Assembly: GCA_003646045.1 (NCBI GenBank) | Contig: QNDV01000007.1 | Location: 1-17,432, forward strand | Direction of reading: 5' to 3' | DNA: 17,432 nucleotides | From: a bacterium | GTDB taxonomy: Bacteria; Krumholzibacteriota; Krumholzibacteria; LZORAL124-64-63 | Part shown: positions 1 to 5,981 of the stretch, piece after piece | How positions within the stretch are numbered: the first letter of the stretch is position 1 | How the letters are laid out: every line of letters begins with the position of its first letter | Made by a program: the position numbers and the translations under genes | The notes under the pieces: generated by a model | Database searches by the model: none | The model's input: only the letters and a program-made list of their open reading frames with translations | What the model was told of the DNA's origin: nothing

Positions 1-77
1 GAGCGTTCTCGTTCGACTTGCATGCCTAATCCATGCCGCCAGTGTTCGTTCTGAGCCAGGATCAAACTCTCCGTTGT
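1..77 (-). rRNA. rrs: 16S ribosomal RNA, 5' end only (continues beyond the left edge)
   Basis: The reverse complement of the first 70 bases contains the universal 16S 5' motif GAGTTTGATCCTGGCTCAG followed by the conserved CTGGCGGC and GGCATGCAAGTCGAACG blocks. The mature 5' end is placed at about 77 by counting eight bases upstream of GAGTTTGATC, as in E. coli. The gene reads leftward out of the window, so 23S, 5S and any spacer tRNAs are not visible. Too little is present for a taxonomic call. Confidence 0.97.
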
Positions 78-90
78 CAAAATATTAACA

Positions 91-108
91 ACAGGATTCA
101 TGTCCTGT
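91..108 (-). other. Hairpin in the pre-16S leader
   Basis: A perfect inverted repeat ACAGGA / TCCTGT with a 6-nt loop lies 14 nt upstream of the mature 16S 5' end on the minus strand. It falls inside the rRNA leader and could take part in pre-16S folding or processing. The partner strand of an RNase III stem would lie beyond the 16S 3' end, outside the window, so the role is inferred. Confidence 0.5.
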
Positions 109-229
109 CTTTTTTCGCAAGAACCATCCAGACGCCTACGACTTCCACGCGCCATCCCGAAGGACTTTGCGCCTGGTCGAAAACGTTGGACGACTCGGAA
201 TTGCATTCGGGCCATCGCACGCTATTCTG

Positions 230-242
230 TTGTCAAAGAGCA
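230..242 (-). promoter_or_regulatory. rRNA boxA antitermination site
   Basis: The minus strand reads TGCTCTTTGACAA, one base different from the E. coli rrn boxA TGCTCTTTAACAA. It lies about 150 nt upstream of the 16S 5' end and about 40 nt downstream of the proximal promoter, as expected. In E. coli this RNA element binds NusB-NusE (S10) and lets polymerase resist Rho within the rRNA operon. The match and location make this a confident call. Confidence 0.88.
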
Positions 243-268
243 GTACCGTGCGTACGCTGCCGCCGGTC

Positions 269-282
269 CCCCTAAGTAGGGG
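269..282 (-). promoter_or_regulatory. boxB-like hairpin at the start of the rRNA leader
   Basis: A perfect CCCCT-4 nt-AGGGG stem-loop sits at the predicted transcription start of the proximal rRNA promoter, about 26 nt before boxA in the direction of transcription. The hairpin-then-boxA order matches the boxB-boxA arrangement of E. coli rrn leaders. The assignment rests on position and symmetry, because boxB has little sequence conservation. Confidence 0.5.
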
Positions 283-287
283 CAAGC

Positions 288-316
288 AATGTACTCAAGA
301 ACCGGAAGACTGTCAA
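288..316 (-). promoter_or_regulatory. Proximal rRNA operon promoter (P2)
   Basis: On the minus strand a perfect -35 TTGACA (311-316) is followed after exactly 17 bp by -10 TACATT (288-293). Just upstream of the -35 lie A-rich tracts (about 317-334, AAAAAGTCAAAAAACTTA) that look like an UP element. The discriminator downstream of the -10 is GC-rich, a feature associated with stringent control of rRNA promoters. Transcription should start near 281 and run through the boxB-like hairpin and boxA to 16S. Confidence 0.87.
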
Positions 317-339
317 TAAGTTTTTTGACTTTTTCCGGT
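301..339. repeat. Inverted repeat enclosing the P2 -35 element
   Basis: Seven-base arms ACCGGAA (301-307) and TTCCGGT (333-339) flank the -35 hexamer and the A-tract of the proximal rRNA promoter, with a further GAC/GTC pairing inside. The element could be a protein-binding dyad, or a hairpin in RNA read through from the distal promoter. Its arms are visible in the sequence; its function is not. Confidence 0.55.
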
Positions 340-354
340 AGCCTCAAGTCCCAC

Positions 355-383
355 CCTCGAAAGCCCTTGAAGAGCTGTCGAGG
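355..383. repeat. Stem-loop between the rRNA promoters
   Basis: Arms CCTCGA (355-360) and TCGAGG (378-383), reinforced by inner AGC/GCT pairs, form a hairpin between the two rRNA promoters. There is no T-tract after it in either direction, so I do not call it a terminator. Confidence 0.45.
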
Positions 384-385
384 CA

Positions 386-424
386 AAAAGCTACCCGGAC
401 GAGACGGTCACGCCGTCATCCGGG
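386..424 (-). terminator. Terminator-like hairpin between rRNA promoters P1 and P2
   Basis: On the minus strand a stem of CCCGGA/TCCGGG (419-424 with 394-399) plus inner ACGG/CCGT (413-416 with 404-407) is followed after four bases by five T residues (386-390). The form is that of an intrinsic terminator facing the rRNA genes. It starts only about 8 nt after the predicted P1 start, so it would stop either P1 transcripts or readthrough from upstream before P2. The internal loop makes the stem imperfect, so efficiency is uncertain. Confidence 0.5.
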
Positions 425-438
425 CAACGAGGGCGCAA

Positions 439-466
439 GTTATATCCCCCGGGCACAGGAGTCAAA
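439..466 (-). promoter_or_regulatory. Candidate distal rRNA promoter (P1)
   Basis: The minus strand has -10 TATAAC (439-444) and -35 TTTGAC (461-466) with 16 bp spacing; the alternative -35 TTGACT gives 15 bp. The sequence upstream is AT-rich (about 467-500) and could act as an UP element. Tandem promoters are common upstream of rRNA operons. Confidence is lower than for P2 because of the short spacer. Confidence 0.6.
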
Positions 467-550
467 GAGAAAAAGACGTATTTCAGAGAAATTAACTTCA
501 ACCACGTAACCCCTTGCGCCTATATAACTTCACTCAGGCAAAAGGGGGCT

Positions 551-599
551 CACATGTCTGCATGTGTCCTTCCCGTCACGAAACGGGCGTGGCGGAAGG
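551..599. repeat. Two adjacent stem-loops in the non-coding region
   Basis: CACATG-TCTG-CATGTG (551-566) is a perfect 6-bp hairpin. Next to it, CCTTCC (568-573) pairs with GGAAGG (594-599) around an inner CCCGT/ACGGG stem (572-576 with 583-587). The outer and inner arms share two bases, so only one of those pairings is complete at a time. Neither is followed by a T-tract. They may be part of a structured leader RNA or regulatory DNA. Confidence 0.45.
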
Positions 600-715
600 T
601 ACACATTTACCTTCAAGAATCCCGGAACCTTTGGTCCACCAAGCGATTTCACCCCCCGCCGACGGGCACAGGTCATGCAGTGAAGTCACCGTAAACCTGG
701 TTACCTATTTGTTTC

Positions 716-745
716 TTGTGAAAACCCGACAGCGTAGCGCATAGT
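716..745 (+). promoter_or_regulatory. Possible promoter for the PBP gene
   Basis: TTGTGA (716-721) and CATAGT (740-745) are separated by 18 bp, each matching four of six consensus positions. A start near 752 would give a leader of about 50 nt. This is the best candidate I see upstream of the PBP gene, but it is weak. Confidence 0.3.
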
Positions 746-802
746 TGCGACGCTCCGGATAGGCAGCCGGATTACGGCGGGACGCGGCAGCAGGGAGGCA
801 GC

Positions 803-2920
803 ATGCGGCGGTTTCTGGAAATCACGATTTCACCACGATGGGTGCGGAGTATCCTGTGGGGATTGACCTTCGCGTTCGTCCTGGCCATGGCCGGTTCCCT
901 GGCGATGCTGGACCGCTTCGCCCGCGATCTGCCGTCGCTGGACGCTCTCGAGTCCATAGACCCCTCGGTCAAGACTATCATCTTTGCAGCCAACGGCGAC
1001 ACCCTGCGGGAGTTCTATACCGAGAACCGCACCATTGTGCCCTTGAGCCGTATCCCCCGCCGCCTGCAGGAAGCCGTGGTTTCGGTGGAAGACCGGCGTT
1101 TCCGGAACCACTACGGGATAGATCTGCGACGCCTGGTCAGTGTGGTCTGGATCAACCTCAGTACCAGCCGCAGCCCCGGCGCCAGCACCCTGACCCAACA
1201 GCTGGCCCGGAACCTGTTCCTCACCCCGGAGAAACGGATCACGCGCAAACTCAAGGAGATGATCCTGGCGGTGCAGATCGAGCAGATCTACACCAAGGAC
1301 GAGATCCTTGCCATGTATCTAAATCAGATCTACCTGGGCAAGGGGTCCTATGGGGTGCAGGCTGCCGCACACACCTTCTTCGGCAAGGATGTCTGGGACC
1401 TCGAGGACGCCCAGTCCACCATGCTCGCAGGCATGATCCAGCGACCGGAACGCTACAACCCCTTCAACCACCTGGACCGGGCCTACACGCGGCGAGCCAC
1501 GGTTCTGGAGACCATGATCCAGGCCGGTGTCCTGACCCGGGCCGAAGCCGAAACCATTTCCGCCACGGAAATCCGTCCCGTCGCCAGCACTGCCCGGGAC
1601 GGCATCCCGGCTGGATTCGCCGCCTTCTTTGTCGAAGAAGTGCGCAAGACCCTCGAGAAGGATTACGGCGCCGACCGCCTCTACAAGGACGGCCTCCGGG
1701 TCTGGACCACTCTCGTGCCCCGGTACCAGTTGTGGATGGAGGAGGCTCTCGAATCCCATCTGGCCACCGAGGAAACAGACCGCGAATACCCCATGACCCG
1801 GGCCAGGCACGACAGCCTGGTCGCGGTGGACGAAACACCGGAAAGCCTGGAATACCTGCAGGGTGCCGCCCTGCTGCAGGACGTAAGGACCGGCGCCCTG
1901 CTCGGCATGGTCGGCGGTCGCTCGTTCATCGACAGCAAGTGGAATCTGTCGACCCAGGCCAATCGCCAGCCCGGTTCCATCTTCAAGCCCTTTGTCTATC
2001 TGACGGCTCTGCAAAGGGGCTATACCACCAGCAGCATCCTCATGGACACGCCGTTCATGCTGGACACGGGCGTCAGCCTGTGGCGGCCCAAGAACTTCAG
2101 CGGCCGGTTCCGGGGACCCATGACCCTGCGCTTTGCCCTGAGCCGCTCGGTCAATACTCCCACGGCAAAACTGTACCTGGACTTCGGCCTGGCGCCGGTG
2201 CTGGAGAATGTGGAAGCCCTGGGCTTCACCACGCCCCTGCCCCGGGTCCCGGCGTTGTTCCTGGGTGCAGGCGAAGTCACCCTGCGCGAGGTGGTGGGCG
2301 CCTACAGCACCTTCGCCAACCACGGCGTTGCCACCACCCAACACCTCATCACCAGGGTGGAAGCCGCCGACGGGGAGATCCTCTTCCAGCAACGCATCCA
2401 ACAGCGCGAGGCGCTGGACCCGGCCGAGGCCTACATGATGACCAACCTGCTGAACACCACCCTCAAGGAGGGTACCGGCCGCAGTGCCAGCTGGCGTGGC
2501 TTCACCAAGACCGGCGCCGGCAAGACCGGCACCACCAACGAAAGCACCAACGCCTGGTTCTGCGGCTTCACGCCGAGTTTCTGCGGTGGCGTGTGGGTCG
2601 GGTTCGATACGGCGACGCCCATGGGACGCGGCGCCACCGGTGCCCGTATGGCCCTGCCTATCTGGGCGAGCTTCATGGGCAGGATCTCCGACGAGAAGGG
2701 TGAAGAACCCTTCGTGCGCCCGCCGACCATCCTGGAGCGGAGCGTGTGCCTGCGCACTGGCATGTTGGCCACCAGTCGCTGCGACTCGGTGGCCGTGGAA
2801 GTCTATCTGCCCGACAATTTCCCCCAGGAGGTGTGCGACATGCACGGGGGACAGTTGCAGGATTTCCAGGGGCAGGATAAGGGTTTCAAGACGTTGGACG
2901 GCGGGGACGACGAGTTCTAG
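803..2920 (+). CDS. Class A penicillin-binding protein (bifunctional transglycosylase/transpeptidase)
   Basis: 705 aa. The protein polymerises lipid II into glycan strands and cross-links the peptides, and is anchored in the inner membrane facing the periplasm. A short cytoplasmic N-terminus is followed by one membrane segment (about residues 16-36). The GT51 domain follows, with the motif EDRRFRNHYGID (catalytic Glu96), GASTLTQQLARN (126-137), a RKLKEM motif and EILAMYLNQIYLG (167-179). The transpeptidase domain carries all three motifs: S392-I-F-K395, S449-V-N451 and K574-T-G576. The enzyme therefore looks fully active. Length is in the PBP1A/1B range, with no large C-terminal extension. 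The start is supported by GGGAGG (793-798), rather close at 4 nt. It is monocistronic and convergent with the phosphorylase gene. PBP1A (mrcA/ponA) is the most likely identity, but 1A versus 1B or 1C cannot be settled here. Confidence 0.96.
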   Translation: MRRFLEITISPRWVRSILWGLTFAFVLAMAGSLAMLDRFARDLPSLDALESIDPSVKTIIFAANGDTLREFYTENRTIVPLSRIPRRLQEAVVSVEDRRFRNHYGIDLRRLVSVVWINLSTSRSPGASTLTQQLARNLFLTPEKRITRKLKEMILAVQIEQIYTKDEILAMYLNQIYLGKGSYGVQAAAHTFFGKDVWDLEDAQSTMLAGMIQRPERYNPFNHLDRAYTRRATVLETMIQAGVLTRAEAETISATEIRPVASTARDGIPAGFAAFFVEEVRKTLEKDYGADRLYKDGLRVWTTLVPRYQLWMEEALESHLATEETDREYPMTRARHDSLVAVDETPESLEYLQGAALLQDVRTGALLGMVGGRSFIDSKWNLSTQANRQPGSIFKPFVYLTALQRGYTTSSILMDTPFMLDTGVSLWRPKNFSGRFRGPMTLRFALSRSVNTPTAKLYLDFGLAPVLENVEALGFTTPLPRVPALFLGAGEVTLREVVGAYSTFANHGVATTQHLITRVEAADGEILFQQRIQQREALDPAEAYMMTNLLNTTLKEGTGRSASWRGFTKTGAGKTGTTNESTNAWFCGFTPSFCGGVWVGFDTATPMGRGATGARMALPIWASFMGRISDEKGEEPFVRPPTILERSVCLRTGMLATSRCDSVAVEVYLPDNFPQEVCDMHGGQLQDFQGQDKGFKTLDGGDDEF

Positions 2921-2932
2921 CCTGACGCCGGA

Positions 2933-4249
2933 TCACCCCAGTCGTTCCAGAACCAGATCCCGCGGCAGTACAGCACGGGAGGAATAGGTCAGCGCACTGC
3001 TGATGCGTGTTGCGGCCACCTGCGCTCCGGCCTGCCGGTCAGAGAAGACCCTCGCCACCACGTCACCTTTGGCCAGCCGGTCCCCGATCATGGGCAGGAA
3101 CTCGATCCCGCAACTCAGATCCAGCGGGTCCTCCACCTTGCGCCGCGCCCCGCCCATGTCCGCCAGGGCCAAGCCCAGTTCCCGGCACTCGGTACCGGCC
3201 AACCAGCCGTCAACCGGCGCGGTGACCTCCAACGCCAGCGGCGCCATGGTCAGCCCGAAATCCTCGCGTCCCGCATCGATAACGCCGCCCTGGGCCGCCA
3301 ACCACAGTTCCAGCTTTTCCCAGGCGCTGCCGTCGTCCCACGCAGCCCGCACCCTCTGCCTGGCAGTTTCGGGATCCGTCACCAGGCCCGCGGTCAAGAC
3401 CATCTGCGCCACCAGATCCTCCGTCAATGCCACCAGATCCGCCGGCCCCGTCCCACGTCCGTCCGGCTTCAAGGCAGCCAGCGCCTCCACCGTTTCGTGG
3501 GCATGACCGATCATGCGTCCCAGGGGTTGATCCATGTCCGAAAACACAACCGCCATCTTCCGTCCGTGGGCCCTGCCCACAGCCACCAGGGCCTCGGCCA
3601 ACGCACGAGCCTGCGCCAGATCACACATGAACGCACCCGACCCTGTCTTCAGATCGATAACGATGGTCCGCGGTCCCGCGGCGAGTTTCTTGGACATGAT
3701 CGAGGCGGTGATCAACGGCACGCAGTCCACGGTACCGGTGACGTCGCGCAGGGCATAGATGCGCCCGTCCGCCGGGGCGATGGTGCCGCTCTGGCCCATG
3801 ATGGCACAGCCCACATCGCCCACGATGCGCAGGAACTCGTGGTTTTCCAGGTGGATCCCGTAGCCGGGGATGGCCTCCAGTTTGTCCAGGGTACCCCCGG
3901 TGTGGCCCAGCCCCCGGCCAGACAACATGGGCACGCACAGCCCGCACGCGGCGGCCAGGGGCGCCAACAGCAGACTGACCTTGTCCCCCACGCCACCGGT
4001 GGAGTGTTTGTCTGCCGACGGTGCCGGCAATCCGGAGACATCCAGTTCGTCGCCGCTTGCCAGCATCACACCGGCCAGGTCGGCGGTTTCGGTGGCGGTC
4101 ATGCCCCGGAACCAGACGGCCATGAGCCAGGCCGCCATCTGGTACTCGGGCACTTCGCCCGCGGTAAAGCCGTCCACCAGAGCGGCAAGCTGTTCGCGGT
4201 CCAGGGCGTGGCCGTGTTTCTTGGCTTCTATGAGTTCCAGCACATTCAC
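2933..4249 (-). CDS. deoA: Pyrimidine-nucleoside (thymidine) phosphorylase
   Basis: 438 aa from a GTG start at 4249. The enzyme splits thymidine, deoxyuridine or uridine with phosphate into base and (deoxy)ribose-1-phosphate in the cytosol. The sequence has the helical N-domain, the phosphate-binding KHSTGGVGD (81-89), the family signature SGRGLGHTGGTLDKLEA (110-126) and the residues equivalent to E. coli Arg171, Ser186 and Lys190 (R168, S183, K187). A PYNP C-terminal domain completes it, and the length matches E. coli DeoA (440 aa). The GTG start is chosen because it overlaps the cdd stop (GTGA) and has GGGGAG 8 nt upstream, indicating translational coupling. The gene is last in the deoB-cdd-deoA operon. 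Specificity for thymidine alone (deoA) or broad pyrimidines (pdp) cannot be told from sequence; the family is certain. Its stop is 12 bp from the convergent PBP stop. Confidence 0.95.
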   Translation of the reverse strand: MNVLELIEAKKHGHALDREQLAALVDGFTAGEVPEYQMAAWLMAVWFRGMTATETADLAGVMLASGDELDVSGLPAPSADKHSTGGVGDKVSLLLAPLAAACGLCVPMLSGRGLGHTGGTLDKLEAIPGYGIHLENHEFLRIVGDVGCAIMGQSGTIAPADGRIYALRDVTGTVDCVPLITASIMSKKLAAGPRTIVIDLKTGSGAFMCDLAQARALAEALVAVGRAHGRKMAVVFSDMDQPLGRMIGHAHETVEALAALKPDGRGTGPADLVALTEDLVAQMVLTAGLVTDPETARQRVRAAWDDGSAWEKLELWLAAQGGVIDAGREDFGLTMAPLALEVTAPVDGWLAGTECRELGLALADMGGARRKVEDPLDLSCGIEFLPMIGDRLAKGDVVARVFSDRQAGAQVAATRISSALTYSSRAVLPRDLVLERLG

Positions 4250-4662
4250 CCGGTGGTCTCCCCGTTGAAGTCGGTAAAAGCACCCGGCATCAGGACAGCC
4301 AGGGTGGTGATCTCCACCGGCCCGTCCACACCGTCCCTGCCGGCCATGATGATCCGCAGCTCGGGGCCGAATTCCCTCAGCACCTGACGACAGGCGCCAC
4401 ACGGCGGCGTGGGCTGCCGGTCGCCGCCGCAAATGGCGATGGCCTCCAGCTCCCTCTCGCCGGCCGCCACGGCGGCGGCCACGGCGTGCCGCTCGGCGCA
4501 CACCGACAGACCGAAACTGATGTTCTCCACGTTCACACCCAGGTGCACGTCTCCCCGCGCGTCCCGCAGCGCCGCCCCCACCCGGAAGTCGGAATAGGGC
4601 GCATGGGCCCGATCCCGGATAGCGGCGGCTGCCGCCACCAATTCACGATCGCGTTCATCCAT
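4246..4662 (-). CDS. cdd: Cytidine deaminase
   Basis: 138 aa. It hydrolyses (deoxy)cytidine to (deoxy)uridine, feeding the downstream phosphorylase. The zinc site is complete: C55-A-E57 in the context NVENISFGLSVCAERHA, and PCGAC with C88 and C91. Three cysteine ligands and short length match the homotetrameric B. subtilis/human type rather than the ~294-aa E. coli dimer. Glu57 is the proton shuttle. The start ATG at 4662 overlaps the end of deoB by 8 bp and is preceded by GGAAGGA with 7 nt spacing; a longer upstream frame runs inside deoB and is rejected. The stop overlaps the next gene by 4 bp. Translation is probably coupled along the operon. Confidence 0.96.
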   Translation of the reverse strand: MDERDRELVAAAAAIRDRAHAPYSDFRVGAALRDARGDVHLGVNVENISFGLSVCAERHAVAAAVAAGERELEAIAICGGDRQPTPPCGACRQVLREFGPELRIIMAGRDGVDGPVEITTLAVLMPGAFTDFNGETTG

Positions 4663-5845
4663 GAGCTCGTCCTTCCTGGAGTTCGGGCAGGAAACTGTTG
4701 CCCACCTTGAAATCAGTGACGCCGTGGAAGTCGGCGAAGGTCGCCGCCACATCCATGAAGCCCTGTCTCAGCTTCAGGTCGCGGCCACCGTCCACACCGG
4801 CCAACCTGGCCAGCAGGGGCACGTGCTCACGGGAATGGTCGGTACTCGGCGTCGTGGGATCGTTGCCGTGATCCGCCGTCATTACCAGCAGTTCACCGTC
4901 GCGCTGGCGCTCGAGGAATCCCGCCAGCCAGCGGTCGAAAACCACCAGGCCGTCTCGCATGCCCTCGGGGTCGTTGCGATGTCCCCACAGCATGTCGAAG
5001 TCCACCAGGTTGAGCAGTATCAATTCGTCGCCGGTTGCCGCTTCCCCATGCAACAGATCCAATTGCGCCATGCCCTGTTCATTGCTCTTCGCCACCTGGC
5101 TCTCGTCGATCCCCACGCCGGCGTAGAGGTCACGGATCTTGCCGATGGCTCGCACCACCACGCCGTGCTCCTGTAAAAGGGGCAGCAACAGGCCCGCCGG
5201 CGGGACCAGGGAGTAGTCGTGGCGGTCCGGTGTGCGGACATACGCGCCCGCCGCCCCGGTGAAGGGCCGGGCGATGACCCGACTCACTCCGTGAGGCGGC
5301 ACCAGCATCTCCCGCGCCACCTCGCAGACCCTGTACAGTTCCTCCAGTGAACATACACTGTCGTGGGCCGCGATCTGAAAAACGCTGTCGGCCGACGTGT
5401 AGACGATGAGTCGTCCGCTGCCGATGTGCTCGTCCCCCAGTTCGGCGATGATGGCCGTTCCGCTGGCCGCCCGGTTGCCCATGATCTCCCACCCCGTACG
5501 GCGGGTGAATTCGGCGATCACCTCGGCGGGAAAGCCCTCGGGATAGGTGGGGAACGGAACCTCCGTCACCACGCCCATCAATTCCCAATGCCCGGTGGTG
5601 GAATCCTTGCCGGCCGACAATTCCTGCAGACGCCCCCAGCACCCGGCAGGATCCGCCGCCGGGGTTACGCCGGCGATGTGATGCAGGTTTCCCAGACCCA
5701 GGGACGCCAGGGCCGGCAGATCCAGGCCACCTACGACCCGGGCCAGGTTCCCCAGGGTGTCGCTGCCTTCATCCCCGAAGTCGGCGGCATCGTGAGCTCC
5801 ACCCACACCCAGTCCGTCCAGTACGATCATGATGGCCCGTGCCAT
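4655..5845 (-). CDS. deoB: Phosphopentomutase
   Basis: 396 aa, close to the ~394 aa of Firmicute DeoB. It interconverts (deoxy)ribose-1-phosphate and (deoxy)ribose-5-phosphate, the last step of nucleoside sugar salvage. It belongs to the alkaline-phosphatase superfamily with a two-metal (Mn) site. Visible motifs are IVLDGLGVGG with metal ligand D10, SAGKDSTTGHWELMG with the catalytic phospho-threonine (T84 by alignment to B. cereus Thr85), VDFDMLWGHRND (281-292) and TADHGND plus STDHSREH (D325, H326, H337, H341). The ATG at 5845 is preferred over an in-frame GTG at 5851 because GGAGG lies 5 nt before the ATG and overlaps the GTG. It is first in the operon, under a candidate promoter at 5884-5913. 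Confidence 0.96.
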   Translation of the reverse strand: MARAIMIVLDGLGVGGAHDAADFGDEGSDTLGNLARVVGGLDLPALASLGLGNLHHIAGVTPAADPAGCWGRLQELSAGKDSTTGHWELMGVVTEVPFPTYPEGFPAEVIAEFTRRTGWEIMGNRAASGTAIIAELGDEHIGSGRLIVYTSADSVFQIAAHDSVCSLEELYRVCEVAREMLVPPHGVSRVIARPFTGAAGAYVRTPDRHDYSLVPPAGLLLPLLQEHGVVVRAIGKIRDLYAGVGIDESQVAKSNEQGMAQLDLLHGEAATGDELILLNLVDFDMLWGHRNDPEGMRDGLVVFDRWLAGFLERQRDGELLVMTADHGNDPTTPSTDHSREHVPLLARLAGVDGGRDLKLRQGFMDVAATFADFHGVTDFKVGNSFLPELQEGRAHG

Positions 5846-5883
5846 GTCCACCTCCGGTTGCGGTTCGTTGCCTCCAGAGACAC

Positions 5884-5913
5884 AGCTTAGATTCGTCCTG
5901 CCCGCGGCGTCAA
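5884..5913 (-). promoter_or_regulatory. Candidate promoter of the deoB-cdd-deoA operon
   Basis: On the minus strand TTGACG (5908-5913) and TAAGCT (5884-5889) are 18 bp apart. Transcription would start near 5877 and give a leader of about 32 nt holding the deoB ribosome binding site. The -35 is strong and the -10 is moderate. I see no DeoR- or CytR-type operator that I can name. Confidence 0.5.
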
Positions 5914-5947
5914 CGGCCCAGCATGCTTCCCGCCATGCGCCCCGGCC

Positions 5948-5975
5948 TTGCCAGCAGGGCCATCGCGGTTACAAT
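5948..5975 (+). promoter_or_regulatory. Candidate promoter of rarA-pfkA, predicting a leaderless start
   Basis: TTGCCA (5948-5953) and TACAAT (5970-5975) are separated by 16 bp. A start seven bases after the -10 falls on the A of the rarA ATG at 5982. There is no good Shine-Dalgarno sequence before that ATG, which agrees with a leaderless message. Confidence 0.55.
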
Positions 5976-5981
5976 GAGCAC

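Larger units (their letters stand above)
467..802. other. Non-coding region between the rRNA promoters and the PBP gene
   Basis: About 335 bp separate the distal rRNA promoter from the PBP start. I find no convincing gene: the small open frames here have no ribosome binding site and read through hairpins and promoters. The stretch is less GC-rich than the flanking genes. It has a TATATAA motif at 521-527 with no matching -35, a cluster of hairpins at 551-599, a short dyad AAGGT/ACCTT near 597-614 and an imperfect dyad GTAAACCTGGTTAC at 691-704. It probably holds the upstream control region of the PBP gene. Confidence 0.6.

Noticed and set aside
521..527. Additional promoter from the TATATAA motif
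   Set aside because: No acceptable -35 hexamer at 15-19 bp on either strand.
289..744. Small plus-strand frames (68 and 76 codons) in the region upstream of the PBP gene
   Set aside because: They cross rRNA promoters and hairpins, have no ribosome binding site and no protein-like composition.
838..2845. Frames of 621 (+) and 508 (-) codons overlapping the PBP gene
   Set aside because: The PBP frame carries all GT51 and transpeptidase motifs; the others are low-complexity Gly/Pro/His/Arg shadows.
5829..5981. N-terminal extension of rarA to an upstream ATG
   Set aside because: It crosses the deoB start and both divergent promoters, has no ribosome site, and family similarity begins only at the ATG at 5982.
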